This document shows positions 1 to 7,506 of a stretch of 64,000 nt of DNA, piece by piece. The notes below the pieces were generated by a model. The model was given only the letters and a program-made list of their open reading frames with translations. It searched no databases and was not told the origin of the DNA. The stretch covers positions 124,001 to 188,000 of the forward strand of contig NZ_CP141049.1 of assembly GCF_034627025.1 (NCBI RefSeq). The letters are read 5' to 3'. Made by a program: the position numbers and the translations under genes. Origin of the DNA: Microvirga lotononidis. GTDB lineage: Bacteria; Pseudomonadota; Alphaproteobacteria; Rhizobiales; Beijerinckiaceae. How positions within the stretch are numbered: the stretch's first letter is position 1; each line of letters begins with the position of its first letter.

Positions 1-491
1 CTCTCGTCGACGCGGTCCAGCCCCATGGCCATGCGCGGATCGTCTGCACGCGCAAAACCACCCCGGGGCTGCGCTCGCTGGAGAAGCACGCTGTTCGGGC
101 GGGTGGAGGAATCAACCATCGCTTTGGGCTGGATGATGCCGTTCTCATCAAGGACAACCACATCGCTATTGCCGGAGGTGTCCGGCCGGCGCTGGAGCGG
201 GCCCGTGCCAGTGTGGGGCATCTCGTCAAGATCGAGATCGAGGTCGACACTCTCGACCAGCTGGACGAGGTGCTGCAGGTCGGAGCCGACGCGATCCTGC
301 TCGACAATATGAGCCCGGGCACGCTGGCCGAGGCCGTTCGGCGCGTGAACGGGCGAGCCATCACGGAAGCCTCGGGGCGGGTCACGATGGCAACGGCACC
401 TGCAATCGCCGCGTCAGGCGTGGATCTGATCTCGACGGGCTGGATCACGCACAGCGCCCCTATCCTTGATCTTGGTCTAGACGTGGCCTGA
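1..491 (+). CDS. nadC: Quinolinate phosphoribosyltransferase, C-terminal part
   Basis: This is the last ~163 codons of nicotinate-nucleotide pyrophosphorylase, which converts quinolinate and PRPP to nicotinate mononucleotide in de novo NAD synthesis. The frame is open from base 3. It shows the family blocks [43 protein letters not shown] and the terminal [10 protein letters not shown]. The N-terminal part lies outside the window. It is the only obvious core biosynthetic gene at this edge, and the sequence to its right is accessory. The family assignment is secure from these motifs. Confidence 0.95.
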   Translation, partial: LVDAVQPHGHARIVCTRKTTPGLRSLEKHAVRAGGGINHRFGLDDAVLIKDNHIAIAGGVRPALERARASVGHLVKIEIEVDTLDQLDEVLQVGADAILLDNMSPGTLAEAVRRVNGRAITEASGRVTMATAPAIAASGVDLISTGWITHSAPILDLGLDVA

Positions 492-796
492 GGCAGCTTG
501 CTCTTGGAATACACTGGCATGATCCGGCCTGTGGTGAGGCTAAAATGCACCAGCGAAGCGATCAACTCTCCAACACAATGCATAACCCGCCCCAACAGCG
601 CTGCGGCAGCGCGCTTAGGCTCGAATGATCAGCGGTGAATGGGCTTTCGCCCTGCTCTGACTCGGAGTCTTGCCGACACAGAGAAGCGCCTGGCAATGAG
701 CCAATGCGATCCTCTTGGAGGAAGATTGGCCCCAAGTCATTTCTTCAATGACGGAACGACCAAGCCACATGACCGATACTTTTGTATTCTGTGACC
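492..796. other. Intergenic, no gene recognised
   Basis: I see no convincing coding region, RNA or repeat between the nadC stop and the small membrane ORF that follows. Confidence 0.5.
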
Positions 797-928
797 TCAA
801 AGACCGGCCAGCAGCAGGCTCAGACCGATCAAGGCGGCAAAGGAGACGACAAACCGCATGGCGGCCTGTGTGAAGGTCGGGGCGTGCGCCGGAGCAAAGA
901 TAGGCGCTGCAACCTCTGTCGGCGGCAT
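797..928 (-). CDS. Predicted 43-residue single-span membrane protein
   Basis: This short frame has an ATG with a GAGG Shine-Dalgarno sequence eight bases upstream. The first ~24 residues are rich in Ala and Pro. Residues ~25-43 form one hydrophobic helix, FVVSFAALIGLSLLLAGL, ending at the C-terminus. That layout fits a tail-anchored or single-pass inner-membrane microprotein. I do not recognise the family. The support is only the ribosome binding site and the composition, so it could be a chance ORF. Confidence 0.4.
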   Translation of the reverse strand: MPPTEVAAPIFAPAHAPTFTQAAMRFVVSFAALIGLSLLLAGL

Positions 929-1204
929 GATGAAGACCTCAATGAATTCGGCGCGTTATGAAGGAATGGTGGAGAAGGCGATCAAATCGTGTCGCTCGGC
1001 CACGCTATGTGTCCGATTTCGGCGCGGATGTCTGTAGCCGGCAGGTCACACGGCGGGCCGTGATGCGCCTGATCCGAAGATCTTCGAAAGCAGCATTGCC
1101 GATCAGTCGGAACGGCCTACATCCAAGATGTGCGTCATTCCCTTGGCACACCAGCGCCCCGGTCGAGGTTTCAGACAGCGCCTCAACTGGGGCGCTTCTT
1201 TCTC

Positions 1205-1468
1205 TCACACACCCTGAGGCGCGGTGCCTCGGTTGTTCGTCCTCACGGCTGGTTGGCCGAGCCAGGCGCACAGCTCTTCCAAAGACGGAAAGCTATGCTC
1301 AACCTCTCGGAATGGCGCAGGCCGCCTGCTCCGCGGCAGCTCCTCGAGTAGCTCGGCCGTCCAGGTGTACGGCTGGCGCAAGCCGCTTCTCACCACGCTG
1401 GCCACGATGGTGTCGCCGAGGAGAAGGTCATAGGCGCCGGGCGCCAACTGGATCAGGCTGTAGGTCAT
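1205..1468 (-). CDS. Conserved protein of unknown function (paralogue of 4423-4704)
   Basis: This 87-residue protein begins MTYSLIQLAPGAYDLLL and contains RPAPFREVEHSFPSLEEL and CAWLG. It aligns over its whole length with the product of 4423-4704, so both are real genes. The chosen ATG overlaps the stop of the upstream gene in an ATGA junction at 1465-1468, which suggests translational coupling. It has no membrane span or signal peptide. The function is not recognised; it is probably a small soluble protein that acts with its coupled neighbour. Confidence 0.7.
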   Translation of the reverse strand: MTYSLIQLAPGAYDLLLGDTIVASVVRSGLRQPYTWTAELLEELPRSRRPAPFREVEHSFPSLEELCAWLGQPAVRTNNRGTAPQGV

Positions 1469-1728
1469 TGCGGGCTCTCGTCCGTGGCAAGCTGGCGATC
1501 GATCCACTCGCGGGCCTTGGCCAACGCCGTCTCGCGCTCTGGGGCCATGATCAGGGTCGGCTGCCGGTCGGGCCATTCCACAAGGGCCATCCAGTCAAGG
1601 CCGTTCGGGCTGAGGCGGATGGAAAAGCCGTGATGGTCGATGAGGGTGGTGTCCTGAGGAGAGAGACCAGTTATCATGGGGTGGAGGGGGGTCTGTTGTG
1701 CGGGAGTGATATCTGGGAGGGGCAGCAC
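1465..1728 (-). CDS. Conserved protein of unknown function, first gene of a two-gene cassette
   Basis: This 87-residue frame starts with GTG at 1728; an ATG at 1677 is a possible later start. The core FSIRLSPNGLDWMALVEW and the segment RETALAKAREWIDRQLA match the decayed copy at 2710-2937, so it is a real family. The gene starts 25 bases beyond the 3' end of the tRNA on the same strand, so it may be read from the tRNA promoter. It is translationally coupled to the 1205-1468 gene. The function is unknown. Confidence 0.6.
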   Translation of the reverse strand: MLPLPDITPAQQTPLHPMITGLSPQDTTLIDHHGFSIRLSPNGLDWMALVEWPDRQPTLIMAPERETALAKAREWIDRQLATDESPQ

Positions 1729-1753
1729 ACCTTTGGGGTGCTGCGGTGATATA

Positions 1754-1829
1754 TGGTGGGCCTGGAGGGACTTGAACCCCCAACCAGACCGTTATGAGCG
1801 GCCGGCTCTGACCATTGAGCTACAGGCCC
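1754..1829 (-). tRNA. tRNA-Ile2 with anticodon CAU
   Basis: Read on the minus strand, the acceptor arm is GGGCCTG paired with CAGGCCC, followed by discriminator A and an encoded CCA. The D arm contains GTAGCTCAATGGTCAGAGC. The anticodon loop is CTCATAA inside a CCG/CGG stem end, giving anticodon CAU. The T arm holds GGTTCAAGTCC. A CAU anticodon could mean Met, but the body, especially GGCCGCTCATAACGG and the acceptor stem, resembles the AUA-reading isoleucine tRNA whose C34 is changed to lysidine by TilS. The identity is inferred; the fold is plain. Confidence 0.9.
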
Positions 1830-1888
1830 CACCGTCACCCTGTGGATGCGATCTCTCTCATAGGGGGTCAAAGGTTTCCTGGAAAGCA

Positions 1889-2566
1889 TCAGCGCCTCGG
1901 CGGCTGCAGCGAGCGGGCGAGGTCGCGGATCACGCTGTCCTCAATGGTGAGCCCATAGCGTTCGTCTTCGTCCTCGGCATCGAAGGCGAACCCGGATGAG
2001 GCTGGCGCCCGAGACTGCCGTATCGGGTGTGGTTCGGTTTCCTGATCCGCATGATCCAGGGCATCGAGCAGGGAATGGAGAGCCGCATTCGACGCCTCCC
2101 CTTCAGGCCCGGAGGGCAGCCCGTCGACGGCAATGGCACGCAGCCGGTAGCTCGGATCAGCCGAGACCTCGGGACCGAACCAGGCCGGCGGCTGGAATTC
2201 CCCTGCTTCCTTGTCGTGCTTGAACGCCACGCTGACCAGATCGAGCGGTCCCGGCGTGACGAAACGCTGGAGGACGGCAACATGATCGCCGAGATCGACG
2301 ACGATGCTCAGGTACTCGATCTGTCCTGCGGTCAAGCCGAGCAGGGCTTCGGCCTGCGCCGGGGAAATCTCAGTCGCCTCCTCGCGCGGACCGTTCGCGG
2401 AATGCGAGGCAAGGACCAGATGGCCGGTATCGCCTGTCACCTGCACATGCATGCTGCGGGTGGAGTGTTCAGGAAAATAGCCCTGCCGGACGAGCTTGCC
2501 TGCCCTCTCCCGCTCGATCAGCCGAGCCAGACCAGAGGCCAGCAGAAAGACACGGGTGGAACTCAT
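1889..2566 (-). CDS. CYTH-fold protein without catalytic residues
   Basis: The 225-residue product follows the CYTH (class IV adenylate cyclase/thiamine triphosphatase) layout: an RQGYF turn near residue 29, the middle strand region, and a C-terminal block FQPPAWFGPEVSADPSYR that is characteristic of bacterial CYTH proteins. The charged residues that bind metal and triphosphate are missing. There is no ExExK at the N-terminus (STRVFLL instead), MHVQV replaces the usual RxR strand, and SVAFKH stands where an acidic EVE strand is expected. I infer a non-catalytic or ligand-binding relative. ATG 2566 is chosen because GAGAGG lies seven bases upstream. Residues ~175-215 are acidic and probably unstructured. 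Confidence 0.65.
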   Translation of the reverse strand: MSSTRVFLLASGLARLIERERAGKLVRQGYFPEHSTRSMHVQVTGDTGHLVLASHSANGPREEATEISPAQAEALLGLTAGQIEYLSIVVDLGDHVAVLQRFVTPGPLDLVSVAFKHDKEAGEFQPPAWFGPEVSADPSYRLRAIAVDGLPSGPEGEASNAALHSLLDALDHADQETEPHPIRQSRAPASSGFAFDAEDEDERYGLTIEDSVIRDLARSLQPPRR

Positions 2567-2709
2567 TGGTGGGCCTCTCATCATCGGGCGGTAGCGCCAA
2601 GGTAGGTTTTGGGCACAGGCCAGGAAAGGCAACCCACGTCTCTCGCTGAGACCGTCCAAGAGTTCACGGTGGTCTCCTGACCTCTGGCAGCCCACGGCAT
2701 CCCCTCACC

Positions 2710-2937
2710 TCACCTGTTCTCGGCGATCTGGCGTCTGATCAGCTTGTGCGCCGCGGCGATCAAGGTTTCGCGATCGCCCGCCAGCAGGATCGTCGGCCGC
2801 TGGCCCTACCGTGCGATAAACGAAACCCAGCCAGTCTGCGTCGGCCCGAACCGGATCCGATGCTCCAGGAATTGCACCTCCTCGATCAGGTCAGGATCGG
2901 ACAGGGCCTGAGACGCCAGATCGAGTTGCGACGTCAT
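2710..2937 (-). pseudogene. Decayed copy of the 1465-1728 gene, with an in-frame stop
   Basis: The frame starts at an ATG that overlaps the stop of the upstream gene (ATGA at 2934-2937). It runs for 43 codons to an in-frame TAG at 2806-2808. The same frame then continues to a TGA at 2710 with PTILLAGDRETLIAAAHKLI, matching PTLIMAPERETALAKAREWI of the paralogue at 1465-1728. The nonsense codon therefore removes the conserved C-terminal half, unless the stop is read through. Confidence 0.6.
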
Positions 2938-3523
2938 CGCTCGCGCCTCACCGTTGGCAGGGCCGACCTCTCGGCCCTCTGATCACGAGCCCGCGGCCAG
3001 AGCGCTGGCTCGGGGGCAGCCGAGACGAGCTCCGAGAGGTAGGCCTCCTTCACGAGCGCCAGCGCCGGTCCGGAGCCGCTGCGGATCAGGGCGACCTGCT
3101 CCAGAATGATCTCAGGCTGTGGCTGGATGGCCGCAGTCAGGATGCGACGGATCGGGCGCAGCGGCGCGACAACAGTTCCGAAGGGGATCTCTGTCGCATT
3201 CAGGGCCTCGTTCATGGTCGCTGTCAGGCGTTGCGGCACGAACCAGTTCCCGGCCCTGGCGAGCGGCAGCGTGCCGCGCATCAGCCGGACCTGCCGGTAG
3301 TGAATGGTTTCGCCGGGATCGAGCGCAAGAGCTGGCAGAACGTCCTCGGGAACGATTGCCGGTGCAAAGCGCTGACGGACATCGACGGTGATCGGTCCGT
3401 CCGAGAGGCCATGCTCTTCGCACCAAGCCAGAAGTGTTTCGTTGCCGTTGCACCGGCGATAAGACGCGTGTTGAGCGCCCAGATGAGGGCATTCGGATCC
3501 GCCGTGCCTGTCATGACGGTCAC
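2934..3523 (-). pseudogene. Chorismate-lyase-like (UbiC/UTRA fold) gene with a frameshift
   Basis: The main frame encodes a UbiC-like fold: IHYRQVRLMRG, LTATMNEALNATEIPFG, LRPIRRILTA, and the terminal block SGPALALVKEAYLSELV. Family members release pyruvate from chorismate or bind small ligands. The natural N-terminus lies in another frame: GTG 3523 starts TADPNALIWALNTRLIAGAT, and the reading must shift by one base near 3445, at GCAACGGCAACGAAACA, to reach ETLLAWCEEHGL. A one-base loss is the simplest explanation. The GTG overlaps the stop of the upstream gene. Whether it is truly broken or a sequencing error cannot be decided here. Confidence 0.55.
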
Positions 3524-3771
3524 GTCCTCTGCCCGCTGGCGGTGGCCTGCCGACCGATCGCATGTGAGACCAGCTCCAGCTCATGAACGACGCCGCCGAG
3601 CGCTCCGACAGCTAATTCGTCGACGACAAGCATGTCGGTGTCGGGCGCCCCATCGGTCGAGACGACGAAGGGGACCTGGCGAAGCGCACTCATCGCAATC
3701 CCGCTCAACCAGCCACAGACGGCACTGGTTGAGCGGCTCCCCATCAGCTCGGGCTCAAGAAGCGGCTTCAT
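3520..3771 (-). CDS. Hypothetical protein, 83 residues
   Basis: This frame lies between the IHF-like gene, which it overlaps by 17 bases, and the UbiC-like gene, whose GTG start overlaps its TGA. That packing suggests one transcript. The product has a hydrophobic VCGWLSGIAMSAL stretch near the N-terminus and an acidic middle part around TDGAPDTDMLVVDELAVG. No known domain is recognised. It could be a shadow frame, but the tight junctions on both sides favour a gene. Confidence 0.45.
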   Translation of the reverse strand: MKPLLEPELMGSRSTSAVCGWLSGIAMSALRQVPFVVSTDGAPDTDMLVVDELAVGALGGVVHELELVSHAIGRQATASGQRT

Positions 3772-4117
3772 GCTGCTCGTTCGCTGAGCGCAGCACCTGC
3801 CTGGATGCGCGGCGACGCTGCGGGGCAGTGTGGTTCAGCTTTGCCTTCAGGATAGGCGAAGCGGTGAAGAGAATGACCCGGCGGGGCTCAATCGGCACCT
3901 CGACGCCGTTTTTGGGATTGCGCCCCATACGCTGCGCCTTGTCGCGCAAGGTCAAGACGCCGAACGAGGACAGTTTAACGTTCTCGCCCTCTGCCAGCGC
4001 GGTGCAGATCGTCCCAAGAACCTGACCGACCAGCTCTGCGGCATGGTCTTTCGTGACGATGCCCTTTTGGTACACGGCCTCCGCCAAATCGGCGCGGGTC
4101 AAGGTCTTGCCTGCCAT
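3755..4117 (-). CDS. IHF-alpha/HU-family DNA-bending protein
   Basis: The first ~95 of 120 residues match integration host factor alpha: MAGKTLTRADLAEAVY at the start, ENVKLSSFGVL in the arm region, and the DNA-contacting loop GRNPKNGVEVPI followed by PRRVILFTASPILK. The product should bend DNA in the nucleoid as a dimer. A basic tail of ~25 residues (PQRRRASRQ) extends beyond the usual end. ATG 4117 is chosen over GTG 4123 because it gives the canonical MAGKT start. It is probably an accessory copy, since it heads a cluster of unknown genes next to an IS remnant. Confidence 0.85.
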   Translation of the reverse strand: MAGKTLTRADLAEAVYQKGIVTKDHAAELVGQVLGTICTALAEGENVKLSSFGVLTLRDKAQRMGRNPKNGVEVPIEPRRVILFTASPILKAKLNHTAPQRRRASRQVLRSANEQHEAAS

Positions 4118-4138
4118 CGGCACATCTCGATCGGGTTG

Positions 4139-4166
4139 AAAAAGGGGCTGCCGTTACCAGCAGCCC
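4139..4166 (-). terminator. Rho-independent-type hairpin in the leader of the IHF-like gene
   Basis: On the minus strand a perfect 7-bp stem, GGGCTGC with GCAGCCC, encloses an 8-base loop and is followed by CTTTTT. It ends about 20 bases before the IHF-like start codon. It could terminate the 4423-4704 transcript, or act as an attenuator for the IHF cluster. Confidence 0.6.
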
Positions 4167-4422
4167 GAGGTTGGGAGGAAGACATTCCTCAGAGGAGCGA
4201 GGACACGGGGCAGTGTCTCGCGTAAGTGACTTAGCATTAAGGATGTAGAATTGAAGGCTTGTTGCGTGAGTGTAATCGATTTCGTAATTTTATTCTGCGA
4301 TTCGCTTGAGACCTGTGTCTGGAAGGCCACAGGTTGGCAATGGCTGGACCACTCACGACTACGCTGCGGGCGAGCGGATCGAGCGTTGAGGCCATGCTCT
4401 CAGGATCAATCAGGCGGTGAAT

Positions 4423-4704
4423 TCAGATCTCGCAAGCGCTACGAGCGAACGCGCTACGCCCGAAATTGCTTTTCACCACAGGGTCGCCGAGCCATGCGCA
4501 CACCCCTTCCAAGGTTGGAAAGCTATGTTCGATCTCTTTGAAGGGAGCCGGACGCTTGCCGACGGGCAGATCTTCGAGCAGTTCGGCCGTCCAGATCGTA
4601 TCCGTGGTCCGGTAGCCGGATCTGACAACGCTACCCATCAGTTCGCCGTCCAGGAGGAGATCGTAGGCGCCCGGCGCAAGTTGAACGAGGCTGTAGGTCA
4701 TCAT
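4423..4704 (-). CDS. Conserved protein of unknown function (paralogue of 1205-1468)
   Basis: This 93-residue product shares MTYSLVQLAPGAYDLLL, SVVRSGYR, IWTAELLEDLP and the KRPAPFKEIEHSFPTLEG block with the gene at 1205-1468. The second Met of MMTYSL matches the paralogue start. In the other copy an 87-residue gene lies just upstream; here that position holds a truncated IS3 OrfA that reads up to the start codon. Half of the cassette has therefore been replaced. The terminal ~15 residues differ between the paralogues. Its function is unknown. Confidence 0.7.
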   Translation of the reverse strand: MMTYSLVQLAPGAYDLLLDGELMGSVVRSGYRTTDTIWTAELLEDLPVGKRPAPFKEIEHSFPTLEGVCAWLGDPVVKSNFGRSAFARSACEI

Positions 4705-5102
4705 GTGCTCTTAGCAGACTGAAGTGAAACCTCATTCGCGCATCTCCGCGAAGATGCCGATGGCTTCTTTAACACATCACGTTCCATGCGCGTGCGGTCG
4801 TGCTCACGTCGGAGCCGCCCGATCTCCGCCGTCTGGTCGGCTGGAGAGGCCATGGGAGAGGCACTGGGCGATAGGGTTCTGGTACCAGCCCTGGATCGAG
4901 GAGGACCACCATTCACAACCGCCCGCCAGTTGCGCAGCATGGAGGGAGAAATCCCCAGTTCTGTTGCGATCTGCATCAGCGGTCGACCGCGGCTCTCCAG
5001 AAGTGCAACAGCCTCTCGTTTGAACTCCGGAGTGAAATCCCGTCTCGTCTTCGTCATCGAACGCCCCCCGCTCCCTCAGGAGCTTAGCAGAGGTGTCCAT
5101 CA
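4701..5102 (-). pseudogene. IS3-family remnant (OrfA with a frameshift, OrfB missing)
   Basis: The frame from 5057 encodes an IS3 OrfA: TRRDFTPEFKREAVALLE, a helix-turn-helix ISPSMLRNWR, and the leucine-zipper part EIGRLRREHDRTRMERDVLK. After VLKK the frame is lost by one missing base; the expected AIGIFAEMRE is still readable in the next frame down to a TGA. Only the first few codons of OrfB remain (MRFHF) before the paralogue gene begins. The upstream end near 5102 starts TGATGGACACC, typical of an IS3 terminus. No second end was found, so it cannot move by itself. Confidence 0.75.
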
Positions 5103-5161
5103 ACGAGAGGGAAAATCAATTGACCAGCCCCCGGATAAGGGAACGGTGCCGTTGGATCCGA

Positions 5162-5809
5162 CTACAGCGCCCGGTTGAGCTCGCCGAGCGAATGCCGCTC
5201 GGCGAGCTTTACCCTCCACCCAATCTCGCGGTGCTCGTCGGCCATGGCGCGCGCAACCAATTTATCGAGATTTGGATTATGCCCGTCCAGCCGCAGGATA
5301 CCGTTGGCGTCACCGAAGAGAATGTCGCCGGAGGAGATGACACTGCCACCGATGGTGACGGAGCCAAACAGTTCACCGCCAGGCTGGTTCATGACGCGGG
5401 CGGTGATGACATTCGTGCCGCGCGCATAGATCGGCATCCCGATTTCCCGCAGTTCCTCAATGTCCGTCACCACGCCGTCCACGACCACGCCCGCGGCGCC
5501 CGCGTGGTGGGCCGCCAGTGCCACCATCTCGCCGACACAGGCGATGTGGTGATCGCCTTGCCGGTCGATGACCAAGATGTCTCCTCGGCGAAGCGCTTCT
5601 AGCGCGCGGAACACCGGCGTGCTGTCAGGGAGGGGCTGGCGCACCGTGAGTGCACGGCCGACCATGCGCCTGACCGGCACCAAGGCACGGATCTGAGGCG
5701 ACAGTGCACCGCCGGAGACATGATGGCCAAGGGTGGCGGGCTGCACGTGGGCAAGCCTCGCGAACAGCTCCGCGTCGTCGGTGGCGGGATTGCGCGGGTG
5801 TTCGATCAT
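5162..5809 (-). CDS. RraA-like / 4-carboxy-4-hydroxy-2-oxoadipate aldolase family protein
   Basis: The 215-residue product has the RraA/HMG-aldolase fold: RALTVRQP, GDILVIDRQGD, ACVGEMVALAAHHAGAAGVV, and the active-site region VDGVVTDIEELREIGMPIYARG. Metal-dependent relatives cleave 4-hydroxy-4-carboxy-2-oxo acids to pyruvate or decarboxylate oxaloacetate. The usual DGxxRD motif reads DGVVTD here, so the Arg is replaced by Thr and the activity is uncertain. It is the last gene of the TRAP operon, and its ATG overlaps the stop of the aldolase gene (5806-5809). It probably works downstream of the nitrilase-type hydrolase and HpcH aldolase. Confidence 0.8.
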   Translation of the reverse strand: MIEHPRNPATDDAELFARLAHVQPATLGHHVSGGALSPQIRALVPVRRMVGRALTVRQPLPDSTPVFRALEALRRGDILVIDRQGDHHIACVGEMVALAAHHAGAAGVVVDGVVTDIEELREIGMPIYARGTNVITARVMNQPGGELFGSVTIGGSVISSGDILFGDANGILRLDGHNPNLDKLVARAMADEHREIGWRVKLAERHSLGELNRAL

Positions 5810-6618
5810 GCTCTGTCCTTTCGGATTGCAGATGCGACCCCAACGGCGTCAATGCAGCCCTGGTGCAGGAACATGAGGTCGTTTCCCATGAGCAGCATGT
5901 CGCCGCCCTCGTCTGCCAGTTCCGCCGCCTGTTCGGCCGTAGCCGGGGCGCAGGGCAGCATGACCTTGATGTCCCTGGAGTGGCACTTGGCGATGAGTTC
6001 GCGCATGGCGGCTCGCACCTCAGGCTGGCGCATGGAGTAATCGACATCGATCCCGCGCGAGAGGGCATAGTCCGCCGGTCCGAAATGCACGGCGTCAATG
6101 CCAGGAACGTCCAGGATCGCGTCGATCTCGTCGAAAAACTCGAAGCTCTCAGCCATGGGGATGACGAGTGTCTCGTCGTTCTCCCGGCGTATGTAGTCCG
6201 GCCACGAAAAGCCGGGACCGCCGTAGCTCGCCGTCCGCACGGAGCTGTCGCCGCCACGCCGACCAAGCGGTGGGAACTTTGTCGCCTGGATGATGCTGTG
6301 CATCTGCGCAGCGCTGTGGACCTGCGGCACGATCACGCCGCTGGCGCCTGCTTCCAGAACCTTGCGTAGGCCCGTAGGGTTACTGTCGGGCACACGCACC
6401 AGGGGTGCAATGCGCGCAGCATGCGCCGCCAGAATCATCCGCTCCAGCGGCAGATCGGCTCCCAAAAGCGTGTGCTCGCTGTCGATAAAGACGAAGTCGA
6501 GCCCCCTGAGGCCAGCAATCTCCACCGCCGCTGGCGCGCCGGAGTAGACATTGATGCCGAAGGAGAGCCGGGAGGCGGCGAGCTTCTGCCTGAGGTTGTC
6601 CATCGTTTGAGAGCTCAT
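5806..6618 (-). CDS. HpcH/HpaI-family class II aldolase
   Basis: The 270-residue protein is a 2-oxo-acid aldolase of the HpcH/HpaI (citrate lyase beta-like) family. It shows GLDFVFIDSEHTLLG, VPDSNPTGLRKVLEAGASGV, VPQVHSA, and the metal-binding pair in PMAESFEFF and VHFGPADYAL. These enzymes cleave 4-hydroxy-2-oxo acids to pyruvate and an aldehyde. The ATG overlaps the nitrilase stop (6615-6618), and the next gene overlaps in turn, so translation is probably coupled. The true substrate cannot be read from sequence. The pairing with an RraA-like protein suggests a pyruvate-yielding pathway. Confidence 0.85.
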   Translation of the reverse strand: MSSQTMDNLRQKLAASRLSFGINVYSGAPAAVEIAGLRGLDFVFIDSEHTLLGADLPLERMILAAHAARIAPLVRVPDSNPTGLRKVLEAGASGVIVPQVHSAAQMHSIIQATKFPPLGRRGGDSSVRTASYGGPGFSWPDYIRRENDETLVIPMAESFEFFDEIDAILDVPGIDAVHFGPADYALSRGIDVDYSMRQPEVRAAMRELIAKCHSRDIKVMLPCAPATAEQAAELADEGGDMLLMGNDLMFLHQGCIDAVGVASAIRKDRA

Positions 6619-7445
6619 ATTACTGAAGGAAGCGCGCAGATACGATAATCTTGCGGACGGCGATCACGGAAGGGATGGACTTCGTAGATGCCCGGATCGC
6701 GGATGATCGACTTCACCCGCGCGCGCTCAATTTCAATGTCGCAATAGAAGATGCCGTCGCTCATGCCGGCGTTGATGATCTGCTTGCCGTCCGGCCCGAT
6801 CACATGACTCGATCCCATAAAGGGCATGCCGTTGTCGACATCGTTACGGTTAGCTGCGAGGAGGAACACGAAGTTCTCTGCCGCGCGGACCGTGGTGAAG
6901 ATGTCTGGCAGGATGCGCGCAGCCTCGGGCCAGGCAGCGGGCACCACGATCAGGTCGGCGCCTTCCAGTGCCAGCGTGCGGGTTACTTCAGGGAAGCGGA
7001 CTTCGTAGCAGATAGCCATGCCAATACGGCCGATCGGCGTATCGAACACGGAAGGCGTGCTTTCCGCTGGGATGTCGACGAAGCGGTCGCCAATCATGAA
7101 GGGCAGATGCATCTTGTGATGCAGGCCGATAATGCCATTGGGACCGATCAGGGCGGAGGTGTTGTAAGCGTGCTCGCCCTTGACTTGGTAGAAGCCCACG
7201 ACGATCAGGATGCCGGTGTCGCGCCCCACAGCAACGATCGGCTCGAGGTCGCCTCGCTCGATATCGATGGACGCCTTGCGGAGGCTGTCCCGATCGTCGA
7301 ACGAGCCGCCCGTCAGGAAGCATTCAGGAAATGCGATGAGTCGCGCCCCGCCCGCTGCGGCCTCGCGGGCTTTGGCGGCGACGAGCCTTGTCGTGGCAGC
7401 GGTATCGCCTGGAATCGGCGAGAACTGGGCGAAGGAGATCTTCAT
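6615..7445 (-). CDS. Nitrilase-superfamily carbon-nitrogen hydrolase
   Basis: This 276-residue cytosolic enzyme carries the Glu-Lys-Cys triad of the nitrilase superfamily: Glu41 in FPECFLTG, Lys111 in HHKMHLP and Cys146 in AICYEVRFPE. Most members of this size and pattern are amidases (omega-amidase or carbamoylase types), not true nitrilases. It follows dctP by 61 bases and overlaps the aldolase gene. The likely job is to release ammonia from an amide taken up by the TRAP transporter and so create the carboxylate or oxo acid for the two aldolase-type proteins. The substrate is unknown. Confidence 0.85.
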   Translation of the reverse strand: MKISFAQFSPIPGDTAATTRLVAAKAREAAAGGARLIAFPECFLTGGSFDDRDSLRKASIDIERGDLEPIVAVGRDTGILIVVGFYQVKGEHAYNTSALIGPNGIIGLHHKMHLPFMIGDRFVDIPAESTPSVFDTPIGRIGMAICYEVRFPEVTRTLALEGADLIVVPAAWPEAARILPDIFTTVRAAENFVFLLAANRNDVDNGMPFMGSSHVIGPDGKQIINAGMSDGIFYCDIEIERARVKSIIRDPGIYEVHPFRDRRPQDYRICALPSVI

Positions 7446-7506
7446 ATCGTGCTTCCGGTTGGTGGTTGGACTGCGCGCGCGCTGAGCCGCGCGCAGCAGT
7501 CTGCGA

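Noticed and set aside
958..1749. Long plus-strand frame of 263 codons
   Set aside because: It is antisense to the two coupled genes at 1205-1728, which have a paralogue; its composition is not protein-like.
1674..1999. Protein-like frames across the tRNA on both strands
   Set aside because: They are translations of the tRNA gene itself (for example VAQWSEPAAHNGLVGGSSPS), a well-known false gene; the tRNA fold explains the sequence.
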